A stretch of DNA of 64,000 bases from the NCBI GenBank assembly GCA_016707585.1, contig JADJHL010000002.1, positions 248,001 to 312,000 of the forward strand, read 5' to 3'. Position numbers and translations under genes: made by a program. Position 1 is the stretch's first letter. Every line of letters begins with the position of its first letter. This DNA comes from Ignavibacteriales bacterium (GTDB lineage Bacteria > Bacteroidota > Ignavibacteria > Ignavibacteriales > Ignavibacteriaceae). Below are positions 9,956 through 18,951 of the stretch, one piece after another. The notes below the pieces were generated by a model that ran no database searches, had not been told where the DNA came from, and worked only from the letters and a program-made list of their open reading frames with translations.

Positions 9956-10612
9956 ATGAATAGTCAAAACAGCAGGATAAATAATACTAAACAAATAGGT
10001 ATTGGATTAACATTCATCATATTTCCATTAATATTTGTTTTTGCTTTCGGTAGTCACCCCAATCTTTTAAATCCTAAAATGTTAGAACCCGCAGAACTCA
10101 TCCAAAGAGCTCATAATAATTTTTTGCTGCATTTTGTTCACGCATTGGTAACGCTGTTTACAGGTTTACTTATTGTTGCTGCTTTACATTTTATGAACAT
10201 ATTAAAAAACACATCTTATGAATGGTGGGGATTTATTGGTGGTATAATAGCTATTCTGGGAGCGTTAATTTTAGCAGTTGATAAAGGTGCTTTATGTTTA
10301 ACAATGAGTGCTTTGGATATTTTGCCAGAAAATGAATTCGTAAAAATGTTGCCCGGTTTGCTTGCTATGTTTGGAAAGCAAGGATGGTTAATTTTGATTT
10401 GGGGAATAATTTTATTGCCCGTTGGTTTTATTATTCAAACAGTAGGTTTACTCAAGTCACAGAGCTTAGCAAAATGGCAAAGCATATTATTTTTAGTAGC
10501 GATGCTTTTCATAGGAACTCCTGATGGTGTTGAAATAGTCAATTTAACTGCTGCAATTTTAATGGCAATTGCACTTATACCGTATGGATATAAATTATTA
10601 GTAAGTAAATAA
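9956..10612 (+). CDS. Six-helix membrane protein of unknown function
   Basis: A 218-residue protein with about six hydrophobic helices and an AAAGAGGT ribosome-binding site. I do not recognise the family. A distinctive loop HPNLLNPKMLEPAELIQRAH sits after the first helix and a GTPDGVE loop near residue 182. A second, damaged copy of this gene lies at 15729-16074 with the same two loops but the middle missing. The position behind the membrane iron-sulfur gene and the 8772 operator suggests that it belongs to the same LytTR-controlled unit. Confidence 0.7.
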   Translation: MNSQNSRINNTKQIGIGLTFIIFPLIFVFAFGSHPNLLNPKMLEPAELIQRAHNNFLLHFVHALVTLFTGLLIVAALHFMNILKNTSYEWWGFIGGIIAILGALILAVDKGALCLTMSALDILPENEFVKMLPGLLAMFGKQGWLILIWGIILLPVGFIIQTVGLLKSQSLAKWQSILFLVAMLFIGTPDGVEIVNLTAAILMAIALIPYGYKLLVSK

Positions 10613-10766
10613 TATAAAAACATATATTCAGCTTTGTTTTATTTTTTGTACTAATATCGAGATCATCAAATTTATCGACCAATTATTCTCTTCTAAGATT
10701 TTATCTAATCGACCTTAGGACGCACCCCAATATAGTAGAGTATTTTTGTACGTATACACTTCCACT

Positions 10767-10800
10767 GTGCATTTCACAAACTCCTGGTGCATTTCACAAG
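10767..10800 (+). promoter_or_regulatory. Direct-repeat operator, probable LytTR binding site, copy 2
   Basis: GTGCATTTCACAA at 10767-10779 and GTGCATTTCACAAG at 10787-10800, 20 bases start to start, with the same ACTCCTG spacer as the copy at 8772. The 34-base blocks differ at a single base. It lies 118 bases before the start codon of the first secreted beta-propeller gene, against 112 bases for copy 1. Confidence 0.65.
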
Positions 10801-10845
10801 TAATTTCTAACAACAACTTTTATCTTCAATTATTTTTCGCCAGAG

Positions 10846-10871
10846 TTTAATCAACATTATTGTTGATTGAA
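10846..10871 (+). promoter_or_regulatory. Leader hairpin, copy 2
   Basis: TTTAATCAAC (10846-10855) pairs with GTTGATTGAA (10862-10871) around a 6-base loop. Compared with 8851-8876, one T-A pair has become C-G on both arms while the loop sequence has drifted, which is the mark of selection on pairing. Confidence 0.55.
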
Positions 10872-10917
10872 ATTAAAATATGAATCAAAACATTGTTTAC
10901 CTATAAGGAGAATTATT

Positions 10918-12386
10918 ATGAAAAAAGTATTACAACTTTTACTTGTCATATCAATGATGCTTATTTCATCATTTTCATTATTTGCTCAATCAATTCCGGA
11001 AGATAGTCTGTATTTAGGACAGACACCTCCGGGAAGTACTCCACAAATATTTAATTTATCGGTTACAAGCGGGCATCGTGCTTGCGAAAGAATAGCGATT
11101 ACCTCTGATGGTGAAGAAATATATTATGGTGAACTAAATGGCTATACACCTACCAGTTACAGGGTAAGATGTTATAAATACCAGGATAATAAATGGCAGG
11201 GACCTTTTACTGTTTTCGAAGGATTCATCGCGCCAAGTTTATCGGTTAATGACAGCATTATATATATGCAAAATAATATCTTTTACACATACTACTCTAT
11301 ACGAACAGATTCGGGCTGGAGTGTAACTAAAAAACTTCTTTCCAGCAACCAGCATCTGCATTATTTCCAGAGGACAAATCTGAATAACTCATTTGCATCA
11401 TCATACTACGAAGGTTCTCCAACAGATGGAAATATTTCCAGGGTAATAGTTGTAAACCAGGATACTATCTTACAAAGCTTTGGAATTCCATTAAATAGTT
11501 CTGCTCAGGAAAATGACTTCTACATTGCACCAGATGAATCATATATCTTTTTTAGCAAGAATGTTAATGGAGGAGCAGGTGATATTTATTTGAGTTTTAA
11601 AAAAGATAATGGCAAATGGACTAATCCTAAAAATCTTGGCTCGCCGATAAATAAACCAGGTGCATTTTGGGAATATGGACAATTTGTTTCTAATGATAAC
11701 AAGTATTTATTTTTTACGAGTGGCGGGACAAGTATGAGTACATACTATACTTATTGGGTAAGGATAGATGCGCTTCTTGATAGCCTGCGACATACGAATT
11801 TCGTTCCATATTTAAATTATCAGATTCCAAATCAATCCATTGATAGCAGCCAATCATTTATTTATACCTTCCCTGATAGCACTTTTATTGATGATGATGG
11901 AAATAATACTTTAACTTACTCCGCAACTTTAAGTGATGGAAATCCATTACAGGCCTGGTTGTCTTTTGATCCTATAACAAAAACATTTTCTGGTACACCA
12001 ACTGAAACAATTAATATCAATGTAAAAGTAACTGCGACTGACAGTGCCAATGCAACTGCCACTTGTACATTTATGATAAGCGCTGTTGTTACCGGAATAG
12101 AGGAATCTAAAATCAAATTCCTGAAAGTATATACCTTTATCAAAATTATCCAAACCCTTTTAATCCGACAACGACAATCGAGTTTGCAATTCCAAAAACC
12201 GGAATATATTCACTGAGTTTATACAACGCACTTGGTGAACTTGTAAAAGAAATTTCGGATAGAGAATATGAATCGGGATACTATAAAGAAACTTTCGATG
12301 CTACAGGGTTATCAAGTGGAGTTTATATATACCGGCTGACTGGCTACGATGCAAACATTGTAAGAAAGATGGTTGTTCTCCGTTAA
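10918..12386 (+). pseudogene. Secreted beta-propeller protein with T9SS sorting domain, copy A, one frameshift
   Basis: About 489 residues when read through. A Sec signal peptide (ending FSLFAQS) starts at the ATG after AAGGAG; an earlier in-frame TTG is rejected for lack of a ribosome site. Next come PD40/WD40-like propeller blades (PDESYIFFSKN, YLSFKKDNGKWTNPKNLGSP), a cadherin/He_PIG-like domain (IPNQSIDSSQSFIYTFPDST to DSANATATCTF), and in a shifted frame from about 12115 the T9SS type A sorting domain with QNYPNPFNPTTTIEFAIP. The break is at TCTAAAATC; one more A gives ESKNQIPES. It is exported and probably attached to the surface. First gene behind the 10767 operator; copies B and C follow. 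Confidence 0.8.
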
Positions 12387-12441
12387 GGCTTGATTCAATT
12401 TTTAAAACTATTGCTAAAAAGAATTTAGTAGGAATCCTATT

Positions 12442-13897
12442 ATGAAAAAATAATTCATCTTTCTCTTACCATTGCAATTTTGGTTATTTCTTCAATGTCG
12501 TTATCTGCTCAATCTATCCCTGAAGATAGTTTGTACTTAGGGCAAACGCCCCCGAAAAATTCGGAAAGTATTTAACCTTACCGTTGACCAAGGTTACTTT
12601 GCAGCTGAAAAATAGCAATTACACGGAATGGAAAAGAAATTTATTAAGGAGGAGGTAAATACCAACTGGACATCTTTCAAGTTTAAATACTATAAATATT
12701 ACAATAACAAATGGAATGGACCGCTTACTTTGTTCAATGGTTTTTATTGTCTTTCATTATCTCCAGATGGCAGTTCAATTTTTTTTGAGAATAATAATTA
12801 TAATGATAGTTGGATTTCGAGTAGGCAGGATACGGTTTGGAGACCACCATTGAGGTTTTTAAAGAATCTCAAAGTCCATTCTCTAAATGTTACAAGCCTT
12901 GGAAATTATTATCTATCTTCAAATATAGCAGGCGGGTTGGGTCAAAGAGATATTTGCAAACCAATTGTAGCAAATTCTGATACATCGTTGGTAGGATTAG
13001 GGCGTCCATTAAATTCAAGGACAAATGAAGGTGACTTTTTTATTTCAAATGATGAGTCTTTCATTATTGTTATGTCTAATAGATCAGGCGGATTTGGAAG
13101 TACAGATTTATTTTTAAGTTACAGAAAAAGTAATGATACCTGGACAAATCCAAAAAATATGGGTGCTTCGATAAATACTTCGGGTGATGATTTCGGTCCC
13201 TATGTTACAACTGATAATAAATACTTATTCTATGAGAGCGGTTATTCAAGCCCTAGTTCAATATACTGGATTAATGTAGATGAACTTATCGACAGTCTCA
13301 GATACACCAATTTTATTCCATATCTAAATCGGACAATTCCAAATCAATCCATAGATAGCAATCATGTATTTAATTATACAATTCCTGACAGCACTTTTAT
13401 TGATGATGACGGTAATAATACTTTAACTTACTCCGCAACATTAGGTAATGGAAATCCTTTACCTTCGTGGTTATCATTTGCCCCTGCTACAGGAACTTTT
13501 CTGGCAATCCAATTGACATTGCCAATATATATGTAAAAGTAACTGCGACTGACAGCGCCAATGCAACTGCAACCTGCACATTTTTAATAAGCGTGGTTGT
13601 TACCGGAATAGAGGAATCTAAAATCAAACTCCTGAAAGTATACACCTATATCAAAATTATCCAAACCCTTTTAACCCGACAACTACTATCGAATTTGCAA
13701 TTCCAAAAACCGGAAGATATTCCCTGAGTTTATACAACGCACTAGGCGAACTTATAAAAGAAATTTCGGCGAAAGAATACGAAGCTGGATATTATAAAGA
13801 AACTTTCAATGCTTCCGGATTATCAAGTGGAATTTATATATACCGGCTGACCGGCTACGATGCAAACATTGTAAGAAAGATGGTTGTTCTCCGTTAA
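12442..13897 (+). pseudogene. Secreted beta-propeller protein with T9SS sorting domain, copy B, several frameshifts
   Basis: Paralogue of copy A with the same order: signal peptide, PD40-like blades (GSTDLFLSYRKSNDTWTNP), He_PIG-like domain, and T9SS sorting domain ending in NIVRKMVVLR. It breaks just after the start (ATGAAAAAATAA; copy C has one more A and reads MKKIIRLSLV), near 12560-12640, near 13500 (a lost T; restoring FSGNPIDIANIYVKV) and near 13620. The last break is at the same TCTAAAATC site as in copy A. No good ribosome site is seen, so if functional it would be read from the copy A promoter. Confidence 0.75.
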
Positions 13898-13951
13898 AGC
13901 TTAATTCAATTATCAAAACTAATTCTGAAAATAATTAGCAGGAATTTTACT

Positions 13952-15172
13952 ATGAAAAAAATAATTCGTCTTTCTCTTGTCATTTCAATATTGGTTGTTT
14001 CATCAATGTCGATATATGCACAAGCAAACCATCCTTATAGTTCATATATGGGACAAACCCCTCCGGGAAGCATACCTCAGATATTTGCTCCTGGTATCAT
14101 TTCACTTGATAATAGATTTGAAACATATCCTACATTTTCACCGGATGGTAAAGAAATGTTTTTTCAGTTGTAAATGCCAGCTGGACAACAGGGAAAATTT
14201 TCTGTACACAAGAGCGGAACGGAAACTGGACTACTCCACAGGTCGCCGATTTTTCAAATAATAATTATTACAATTTGGAATCATTTATCACTCCAGATGG
14301 AAATAAGCAATTTTTTACTTCAAATCGTCCGCCATCTATAAATACAGATATTTGGATGATTGAACGGGCATCAGATACAACATGGACAAATCCAGTTCGA
14401 TTGAGTAGCCCTGTGAATTCAAATACAGTGGATGGTTCAAGATGTATGTTACAAATAATGGAACATTATATTTAAAATCACTTCGTGGCGGAGGGATTGG
14501 AGGTTCTATACTTTATAGGTCAAGACTAATCGATACAGTTTATTCTCAGGTGGAAAATCTTGGAAATATTATTCATACAGTATCAGGTGAATCAGAACCA
14601 TTTATGGCTCCTGATGAGAGTTACTTGATATTTATTTCAGAGTCCAGGTCTGGCGGATACGAAGGATGGGATTTGTGGATTTGTTTTAATAATAATGATA
14701 GCACCCAAGCGCTCCGATAAATATGGGTCCGAAAATTAATACAACGAATGATGAATACGGTCCACGTGTAACACTGGATGGGCAGTATCTATTTTTTACC
14801 AGAGAAAACAGGGGCAACACTATGGATATTTACTGGGTTTCGGCAAGTATAATTGATAGTCTTAGACATGTTGTTACGGAAATAGAAGATATTAAGAATC
14901 AAATTCCTGAAAGCATTCGTATATATCAAAATTATCCTAATCCGTTTAATCCAAGCACAAAAATAAGCTGGCAGTCTTCAGTCAGTGGTTGGCAATCACT
15001 AAAAGTTTACGACGTACTCGGCAAAGAAGTAACAACTTTAGTTGATGAGTTTAAACCATCAGGAAATTATGAGATTGAATTTGATGCAAGCAAAATTTCA
15101 AGCGGAGTTTACTTCTATGTTTTGAAAATAAATACTTTTTGTGATCAAAAGAAAATGATAGTAATGAAATAA
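13952..15172 (+). pseudogene. Secreted beta-propeller protein with T9SS sorting domain, copy C, several frameshifts
   Basis: Third member of the array, about 406 residues. The signal peptide (ending SIYAQ) and propeller blades (GWDLWICFNNND, DIWMIERASDTTWTNPVRLS) resemble copies A and B, but the He_PIG-like domain is absent and the sorting domain is of the other common type (NYPNPFNPSTKISWQSSVSG to KKMIVMK). Breaks occur near 14165, 14435 and 14705. The junction before the sorting domain reads DIKNQIPES in frame here because AAGAAT replaces the A run that is short in copies A and B. Confidence 0.72.
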
Positions 15173-15218
15173 CTAAATATGAAATATTAAAAAGATTTTT
15201 AGAAAGACTGGAGCTTAT

Positions 15219-15665
15219 ATGAAAGCATTTAATAAAGTTGGATTGCATATTTTATTCTGGATAGCAATACCACTAATTGTACTTTACTTCAAATGGGCAG
15301 CACAAGACACAACAACATTGCCTGGAATAAGTGTTGAATCTGAAAGTTTTTTAGAAGTTGTCAAGACTAATATCGATGTAATAGTTGTATCCTTATTAGG
15401 TTCAGTCCCAGCATTTTACTGGTCGCTTTTTTGTTTAACTCCAAAGCTGTTATTTAAAACTAACTACATAAAAATTACGCTTTATACTCTTGGGTTAGCA
15501 ATTTATTATTTGATTGTTAGTTTAATAACCGAGCTAATTTTCCCTATGTACTTTTTCTTCGGAACTCCTTATGCGATAAAAGTATTAGCACCAATAATTT
15601 TACTCTCAGCATTAAGTGGAACTTTGTTCGCGTTTAAAGAAAAACTTCAATCAAAAAACTTATAA
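15219..15665 (+). CDS. Membrane protein resembling the membrane domain of LytS-type kinases
   Basis: A 148-residue protein with four hydrophobic helices. The start (KVGLHILFWIAIPLIVLYFK) and spacing of helices resemble the N-terminal membrane part of Bacteroidetes LytS-like sensor kinases, but no kinase core follows and it ends shortly after a KEKLQSK amphipathic tail. It could be a truncated kinase or a stand-alone membrane sensor. The frame is intact. It lies between the propeller array and a damaged membrane gene. Confidence 0.55.
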   Translation: MKAFNKVGLHILFWIAIPLIVLYFKWAAQDTTTLPGISVESESFLEVVKTNIDVIVVSLLGSVPAFYWSLFCLTPKLLFKTNYIKITLYTLGLAIYYLIVSLITELIFPMYFFFGTPYAIKVLAPIILLSALSGTLFAFKEKLQSKNL

Positions 15666-15728
15666 ATGATTTTAATTGATCAGTATTAAATAATTATCTA
15701 TTGAATAAATATGAAAGTCGAGCTTGCT

Positions 15729-16074
15729 ATGAACAATAAACACAGTCAGATTGAGTCTGTTAAAAGAACTTGTGTAGGAATATCTTTTATACTTTTCCCA
15801 CTGATTTTTATCTTTGCTTTTGCCGGGCATCCTGATCTTTTCAATCCTAAATTCTTAGAACCAGCAGAACTCATCAAACGAGCGCATAATAATTCTAAGG
15901 TTTACTCAAGGGTAAAGAGTTTAAAAGGCGAAAATGGCACACCGTATATCATTTTATTGCAATGCTTTTCATACTTTGGAAAATCCTGATGGTGTTAAAA
16001 TTCTTCAAATACAGAATTTGAAAGGTTTGATGACTGATGGCAATTTCGAAATTCTTGAACTGGTTTTTGCGTAA
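15729..16074 (+). pseudogene. Internally deleted copy of the 9956-10612 membrane protein
   Basis: The first 48 residues parallel the intact gene at 9956 (FILFPLIFIFAFAGHPDLFNPKFLEPAEL is the same loop and helix), then homology jumps: after AATAAT the sequence continues with GGTTTACTCAAG, which in the intact copy lies at 10445-10456. About 320 bases of the middle are therefore missing, and the tail (ENPDGVKI) is out of frame. Unlike most breaks in this part of the window this is a real deletion and cannot be a homopolymer miscall. Confidence 0.75.
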
Positions 16075-16152
16075 TCTAAGGGACAAGCAATTTCATCGTT
16101 GCAAAGATATTTAGAGAATGTAAAAATAAAATACTTGAATATAAAGGAAGAA

Positions 16153-17058
16153 ATGAAAGCAATAGTCTGTAAAAAATCTGGTTCACCTGAAATTCTAAAG
16201 CTTGTTAAGTTAGAACGACCGATACCAAAACAGAATGAAGTTCTTATTAAAGTAATAGCTTCATCTGTAACAAGAGGTGATGTTAATCTTAGAAAAATAC
16301 CTCGTTCTATTCTTATACCATTGGGATTTTTATTTGGCTTCAAACCAATGAAAATAACTGGAGTTGAATTTGCAGGTGTTGTTGAAGCTATTGGTTCAGA
16401 TGTAAAACATTTTAATAAGAGTGATCACGTTTATGGTACCACAACTGGATTAGAGTATGGTGGTAATGCAGAATATGTCTGTGTACCGGAGAAACCCCAA
16501 AAAGGGGTATTAATTAAAAAGCCTGATAACATTTCCTTTATTGAAGCTGCTGTGGTTCCTGTTGGAGGAATGACAGCGCTTCATATTTTAAGAAAAGCAA
16601 GTATTCAAAAAGGTCAAAGAGTTCTTATTTATGGGGCATCTGGATCAGTGGGAACTTATGCTGTTCAGCTTGCAAAATATTTTGGTGCAGAAGTTACAGG
16701 AGTTTGCAGCACTAATAATCTGGAGATGATAAAATCTCTAGGTACACTGAATGCAATTGATTATCACAAAGAAGATTTTAGAAAAGGCACAAATTCTTAT
16801 GACATTATTTTTGATGCTGTTGGTAAGATAACTAAATCATCTTGTAAAAAAGTATTAATGAAAAATGGACACTTCCTATCAGTAAAATATCCAACAAAAG
16901 AAAAAGTTGAGTATATGATTTTTCTTAACGAATTGATTGAAAAGGGTAAGCTTAAACCTGTTATTGATAAAACATATACTCTGGATAGGGTTAAAGATGC
17001 TCATTACCATGTTGAGCAGGGACATAAAAAGGGAAATGTTGTAATCACTGTTGAGTAA
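16153..17058 (+). CDS. NAD(P)-dependent alcohol dehydrogenase / quinone-oxidoreductase-like (MDR family)
   Basis: A 301-residue medium-chain dehydrogenase/reductase. The N-terminal GroES-like domain (KITGVEFAGVVEAIGSDVKHF at about 60-80) is followed by a Rossmann domain with GASGSVGTYAVQLAKYFGAEVTG. Structural and catalytic zinc cysteines are absent, so it is closer to zinc-free quinone oxidoreductases or reticulon-4-interacting-like enzymes. The start chosen is ATG at 16153 after GGAAGAA; an ATG 54 bases upstream adds an unconserved tail. It has an intact frame and lies upstream of another NAD(P)-binding gene. Confidence 0.82.
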   Translation: MKAIVCKKSGSPEILKLVKLERPIPKQNEVLIKVIASSVTRGDVNLRKIPRSILIPLGFLFGFKPMKITGVEFAGVVEAIGSDVKHFNKSDHVYGTTTGLEYGGNAEYVCVPEKPQKGVLIKKPDNISFIEAAVVPVGGMTALHILRKASIQKGQRVLIYGASGSVGTYAVQLAKYFGAEVTGVCSTNNLEMIKSLGTLNAIDYHKEDFRKGTNSYDIIFDAVGKITKSSCKKVLMKNGHFLSVKYPTKEKVEYMIFLNELIEKGKLKPVIDKTYTLDRVKDAHYHVEQGHKKGNVVITVE

Positions 17059-17081
17059 TAATAAAGTTCAAATAATATTAA

Positions 17082-17809
17082 ATGGATAAAGCAATGAAGG
17101 TTCTAGTTCTTGGAGCCACAGGTGCAACAGGCAATTTAGTAGTACGACAGCTTATTAATAATAAAGTAAATGTTAAAGTTGTTGTAAGATCCGGGAACAA
17201 TAAATTAAATGATTTAATGCATAATGAACTTATAGAAGTTGTGGCTGTAAATATCTCTGAATTGGATTTGATAAAAATTGCTGAGTTGATAAATGATTGT
17301 GATGCGATTGTTTCTTGTCTTGGTCATAATATTAGTTTCAAGGGTTTATTCGGTAAACCAAGAATGCTTGTAAGTGATTCTATAAAAAATATTTGTAATG
17401 CAATTGAAAGAAGCAAAAAGGATAATGTAAAACTTATCTTAATGAACACAACAGCTAATATGAATAGAAAATTACAAGAGGAATATTCTTGTAAAGATAG
17501 ATTTGTGCTTTCGTTATTAACACTTTTGCTGCCACCACAAAAGATAATGTTGAAGCAGCATCTTACTTGACAAATGTTATTGGAGAAAATAATTCTAAAA
17601 TAGAATGGATAGCAGTAAGACCTGATACCTTGATAAACGAAGAGAAAGTAAGTGATTATAATATCTTTGAATCCATACAACGAAGTCCTGTTTCGAATGC
17701 AGGAAAAACAAGCAGAATAAATGTAGCTCAGTTTATTGTTGAGCTATTACATAATAACGAGTTATGGAATGTATGGAAATTCAGGATGCCGGTTATTTAT
17801 AATAAATAA
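17082..17809 (+). pseudogene. NAD(P)H-binding SDR-like (NmrA/SDR_a5) protein, one frameshift
   Basis: About 241 residues of an atypical short-chain dehydrogenase with the glycine motif VLVLGATGATGNLV at residues 5-18 and DAIVSCLGHNI at about 73. The frame slips near 17555: continuing in the other frame gives KDNVEAASYLTN and then IEWIAVRPDTLINEE, the usual C-terminal half. Proteins of this type reduce flavins or biliverdin or sense NADP(H) redox; the role here is unknown. It probably forms an operon with the preceding dehydrogenase and ends before a strong terminator. Confidence 0.78.
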
Positions 17810-17860
17810 TGCAGTACAGAATGTAAACGGCCTTCTACGAGGTAAATATTTTAAAACTAA

Positions 17861-17886
17861 AAAACCAGTCAAAAGACTGGTTTTTT
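17861..17886. terminator. Bidirectional rho-independent terminator
   Basis: AAAACCAGTC and GACTGGTTTT form a perfect stem around AAAA, with T-rich flanks on both strands. It separates the forward NAD(P)-binding gene from the reverse tRNA and can serve both. Confidence 0.9.
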
Positions 17887-17891
17887 CTTAG

Positions 17892-17964
<73 letters not shown>

Positions 17965-18063
17965 GTGTAATTTTTATTTTTTAAGCGATAAACGCTGTTT
18001 TCTTTTCAAAATTTCGCTCGCAAATATAGTCAATCAGGTTTGCGATTGCAAATAAAGTATAAA

Positions 18064-18333
18064 CTAACTGTTAGTATCGTTAAAACTTGATGCTATTCCA
18101 TCTAATGCCTGCGAACGAACATGAATTTCATTTAATTTCTGGATAAGACTAAGAATAACTTTTCTTTTGTCTTCAACCAGATTTGTCATATATGTGCTAA
18201 CATCGGGCATGTTGCATTCGTCAAGAACGCTTTCGTAAAATCTTACCATTGCTGTTTCTCTGCGCAAAGCTTCGTTTAAAGTTGCACAGGTATTTTTGCA
18301 GGCGTGCTGACATTTTATTTCTAACTCAGCCAT
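18064..18333 (-). CDS. Small helical protein, last gene of the 2-oxoacid oxidoreductase operon
   Basis: An 89-residue helical protein that I do not recognise. It has an early cysteine cluster (CQHACKNTC at about 8-16) and a Glu/Tyr pattern (NEALRRETAMVRFYESVLDE) that faintly recalls ferritin-like helices. It follows the gamma subunit gene by 25 bases and probably shares its transcript. It could be an accessory or metal/cluster-related protein; nothing in the sequence settles this. Confidence 0.6.
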   Translation of the reverse strand: MAELEIKCQHACKNTCATLNEALRRETAMVRFYESVLDECNMPDVSTYMTNLVEDKRKVILSLIQKLNEIHVRSQALDGIASSFNDTNS

Positions 18334-18358
18334 GGTTTCCTCAGGTTAAAATGATTTA

Positions 18359-18922
18359 TTATGCTGATACACTATCAGCAAGTTTAACTAATTCTTTACC
18401 GCGTGCAAGAGCCAGTTCATTCATAGGAATTAAATTGTGTCTGCGCGGCGGTAATGCTTTTTTAAGTGCTTCAATTAAAGTTTCAACTTTTATTATCGGA
18501 CGTTTTTCTAAAAACGCACCAACCATAAACATATTTGCAACTTGTTTTGCATTTAACTTTGTTGCTTCTTCGTTACCAGCAATGCAAACAATATCAATAT
18601 CAGTTCTTGTTGGCGGATGTACAGCAGTTGATTGTTCATAAATTAATAATCCGCCCGGCTTAACTGTTTTTTCAAACTTATCTATTGATGGCTGATTTAG
18701 TAGTATCGCTGTATCAAAAACTGAAATCATCGGGGAACTGATTCTTGAATCAGAAACAATAACTGTACAGTTTGCTGTGCCGCCTCTCATCTCAGGTCCG
18801 TATGATGGCATCCAGCTAACTTCTTTGTCTTCTATCATACCAGCATAGGCAATCAATTTACCCATGGAAAGTACGCCCTGCCCACCGAATCCTGCAAAAA
18901 TTATTTCGTGTTCTTTTGTCAT
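18359..18922 (-). CDS. korC: 2-oxoacid:ferredoxin oxidoreductase, gamma subunit
   Basis: A 187-residue gamma subunit of the pyruvate/2-ketoacid ferredoxin oxidoreductase family. The conserved start EIIFAGFGGQGVLSMGKLIAY and the loop SYGPEMRGGTANCTVI (about 39-54) are diagnostic. The enzyme decarboxylates a 2-oxoacid with CoA, producing acyl-CoA, CO2 and reduced ferredoxin. It is the fourth gene in the order ferredoxin, alpha, beta, gamma. The substrate (2-oxoglutarate or branched-chain 2-oxoacid) cannot be decided from sequence. Confidence 0.9.
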   Translation of the reverse strand: MTKEHEIIFAGFGGQGVLSMGKLIAYAGMIEDKEVSWMPSYGPEMRGGTANCTVIVSDSRISSPMISVFDTAILLNQPSIDKFEKTVKPGGLLIYEQSTAVHPPTRTDIDIVCIAGNEEATKLNAKQVANMFMVGAFLEKRPIIKVETLIEALKKALPPRRHNLIPMNELALARGKELVKLADSVSA

Positions 18923-18951
18923 TTTAAAATCCTTATAATAAAAATTCAGAA

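Larger units (their letters stand above)
10613..10917 (+). other. Intergenic leader region with operator and hairpin
   Basis: A 305-base region without a gene. It carries the second direct-repeat operator (10767-10800), the second hairpin (10846-10871) and an AAGGAG ribosome-binding site at about 10904. The block from about 10767 to 10917 is homologous to 8772-8916. The first 150 bases show nothing I can assign. Confidence 0.7.

Noticed and set aside
10867..10917. Upstream TTG start for propeller copy A
   Set aside because: It would place 17 residues before the signal peptide and lie across the ribosome site; the ATG at 10918 has AAGGAG and fits.
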